NCBI GenBank assembly: GCA_004557565.1
Contig: SFGS01000100.1
Location: 1-6,620, forward strand
Origin: Bacteroidales bacterium
GTDB lineage: Bacteria > Bacteroidota > Bacteroidia > Bacteroidales > Muribaculaceae
Reading direction: 5' to 3'
DNA: 6,620 bases
The notes under the pieces were generated by a model. The model did not search any database. It was not told where the DNA came from and saw only the letters and a list, made by a program, of their open reading frames with translations. This document shows positions 6,294 through 6,620 of this stretch, piece after piece; the first letter of the stretch is position 1; the number at the start of each line of letters is the position of its first letter. A program made the translations under genes and the position numbers.

Positions 6294-6447
6294 CCCCAAC
6301 CACACCTATCCTCAACAACAATTAGAATTATTCGAAGAATTGAAGGTTCAGTGGAAAATTACTGGGGATAGATTCTGCATTGTTGCCGAACCGTGAATGG
6401 AATCAAAAACAAAAAACATAAATAACAGCCTTGGAGCAACGTGGAAT
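6294..6447 (+). other. Gene-free stretch with a possible coding remnant
   Basis: No complete gene is seen. One plus-strand frame stays open for about 36 codons from 6286 to a TGA at 6394-6396. Its later part reads like real protein (QLELFEELKVQWKITGDRFCIVAEP), but it has no start codon and begins inside the terminator T-run. It could be the tail of a decayed gene, or chance. The rest, up to element A copy 2, shows nothing clear. Confidence 0.3.
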
Positions 6448-6620
6448 GCTTCGCATTTGGCGGTGCGACTGTGCGTTTTGCGTCATTGAAAACGAGTTTC
6501 CATGCCGCCAACCACACAATTCCTCCGCCACCCTCTTACGAGGGCTATCCACTTTGCCCCAAGGATAAAAACCGCTCGCCGTTTCACGGCGAAAAACCCC
6601 TGATGATAACATGATTTCTT
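6448..6620 (+). repeat. Structured intergenic repeat, element A copy 2
   Basis: This is the same-orientation partner of 1-173, about 96% identical and cut by the window end. Two of its three hairpins are intact. The change equivalent to base 42 (G to A) weakens the first stem. With copy 1 it forms long direct repeats around the three genes and the small transcript. Confidence 0.85.

Noticed and set aside
6397..6489. 30-codon frame starting at an ATG just after the possible remnant
   Set aside because: It runs into element A and has a Lys/Asn-rich start typical of chance AT-rich DNA; no supporting signal.

Overview
The window looks like chromosomal DNA from a gut-type Bacteroidales bacterium. 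Four promoters can be read that fit or nearly fit the Bacteroidota primary-sigma pattern (a TTTG-like -33 box, 20-21 bp, then TAnnTTTG). No Shine-Dalgarno sequences stand out. One gene encodes a GHL10-type glycoside hydrolase ending in a dockerin-like module, an architecture common in this order. The genus cannot be fixed from the sequence alone.

Layout. Positions 1-634 hold no gene. They carry a structured repeat (element A, 1-173), a palindromic repeat (element B, 215-307) and a diverged inverted copy of A (308-470). Next come a 16-bp tandem repeat and a promoter. Gene 1 (635-3250, +) is a secreted 871-aa GHL10 glycosidase with fibronectin-III-like modules and a C-terminal dockerin, closed by an intrinsic terminator. 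Gene 2 (3457-4902, +) has its own promoter and encodes a secreted, Arg/Asn/Gly-rich, repeat-containing protein of unknown function with an unassigned aromatic-rich C-terminal domain. Between its end and the convergent third gene lie a second B element and a 130-bp nested inverted repeat. Gene 3 (5148-6068, -) is rnz, encoding tRNA 3'-processing RNase Z. Divergent from rnz, a promoter, a short leader and a near-perfect hairpin with a T-run define a candidate small RNA of about 70 nt (6222-6293, +). The window ends in a second, same-orientation copy of element A (6448-6620).

The genes do not form one operon. Genes 1 and 2 each have a promoter, and rnz is convergent to gene 2 and divergent from the candidate RNA. 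The first two products are predicted envelope or extracellular proteins; rnz is a cytoplasmic housekeeping enzyme. The most unusual content is in the non-coding DNA: three families of structured repeats, a free-standing promoter-hairpin unit, and 96%-identical direct repeats bracketing the whole 6.4-kb block.
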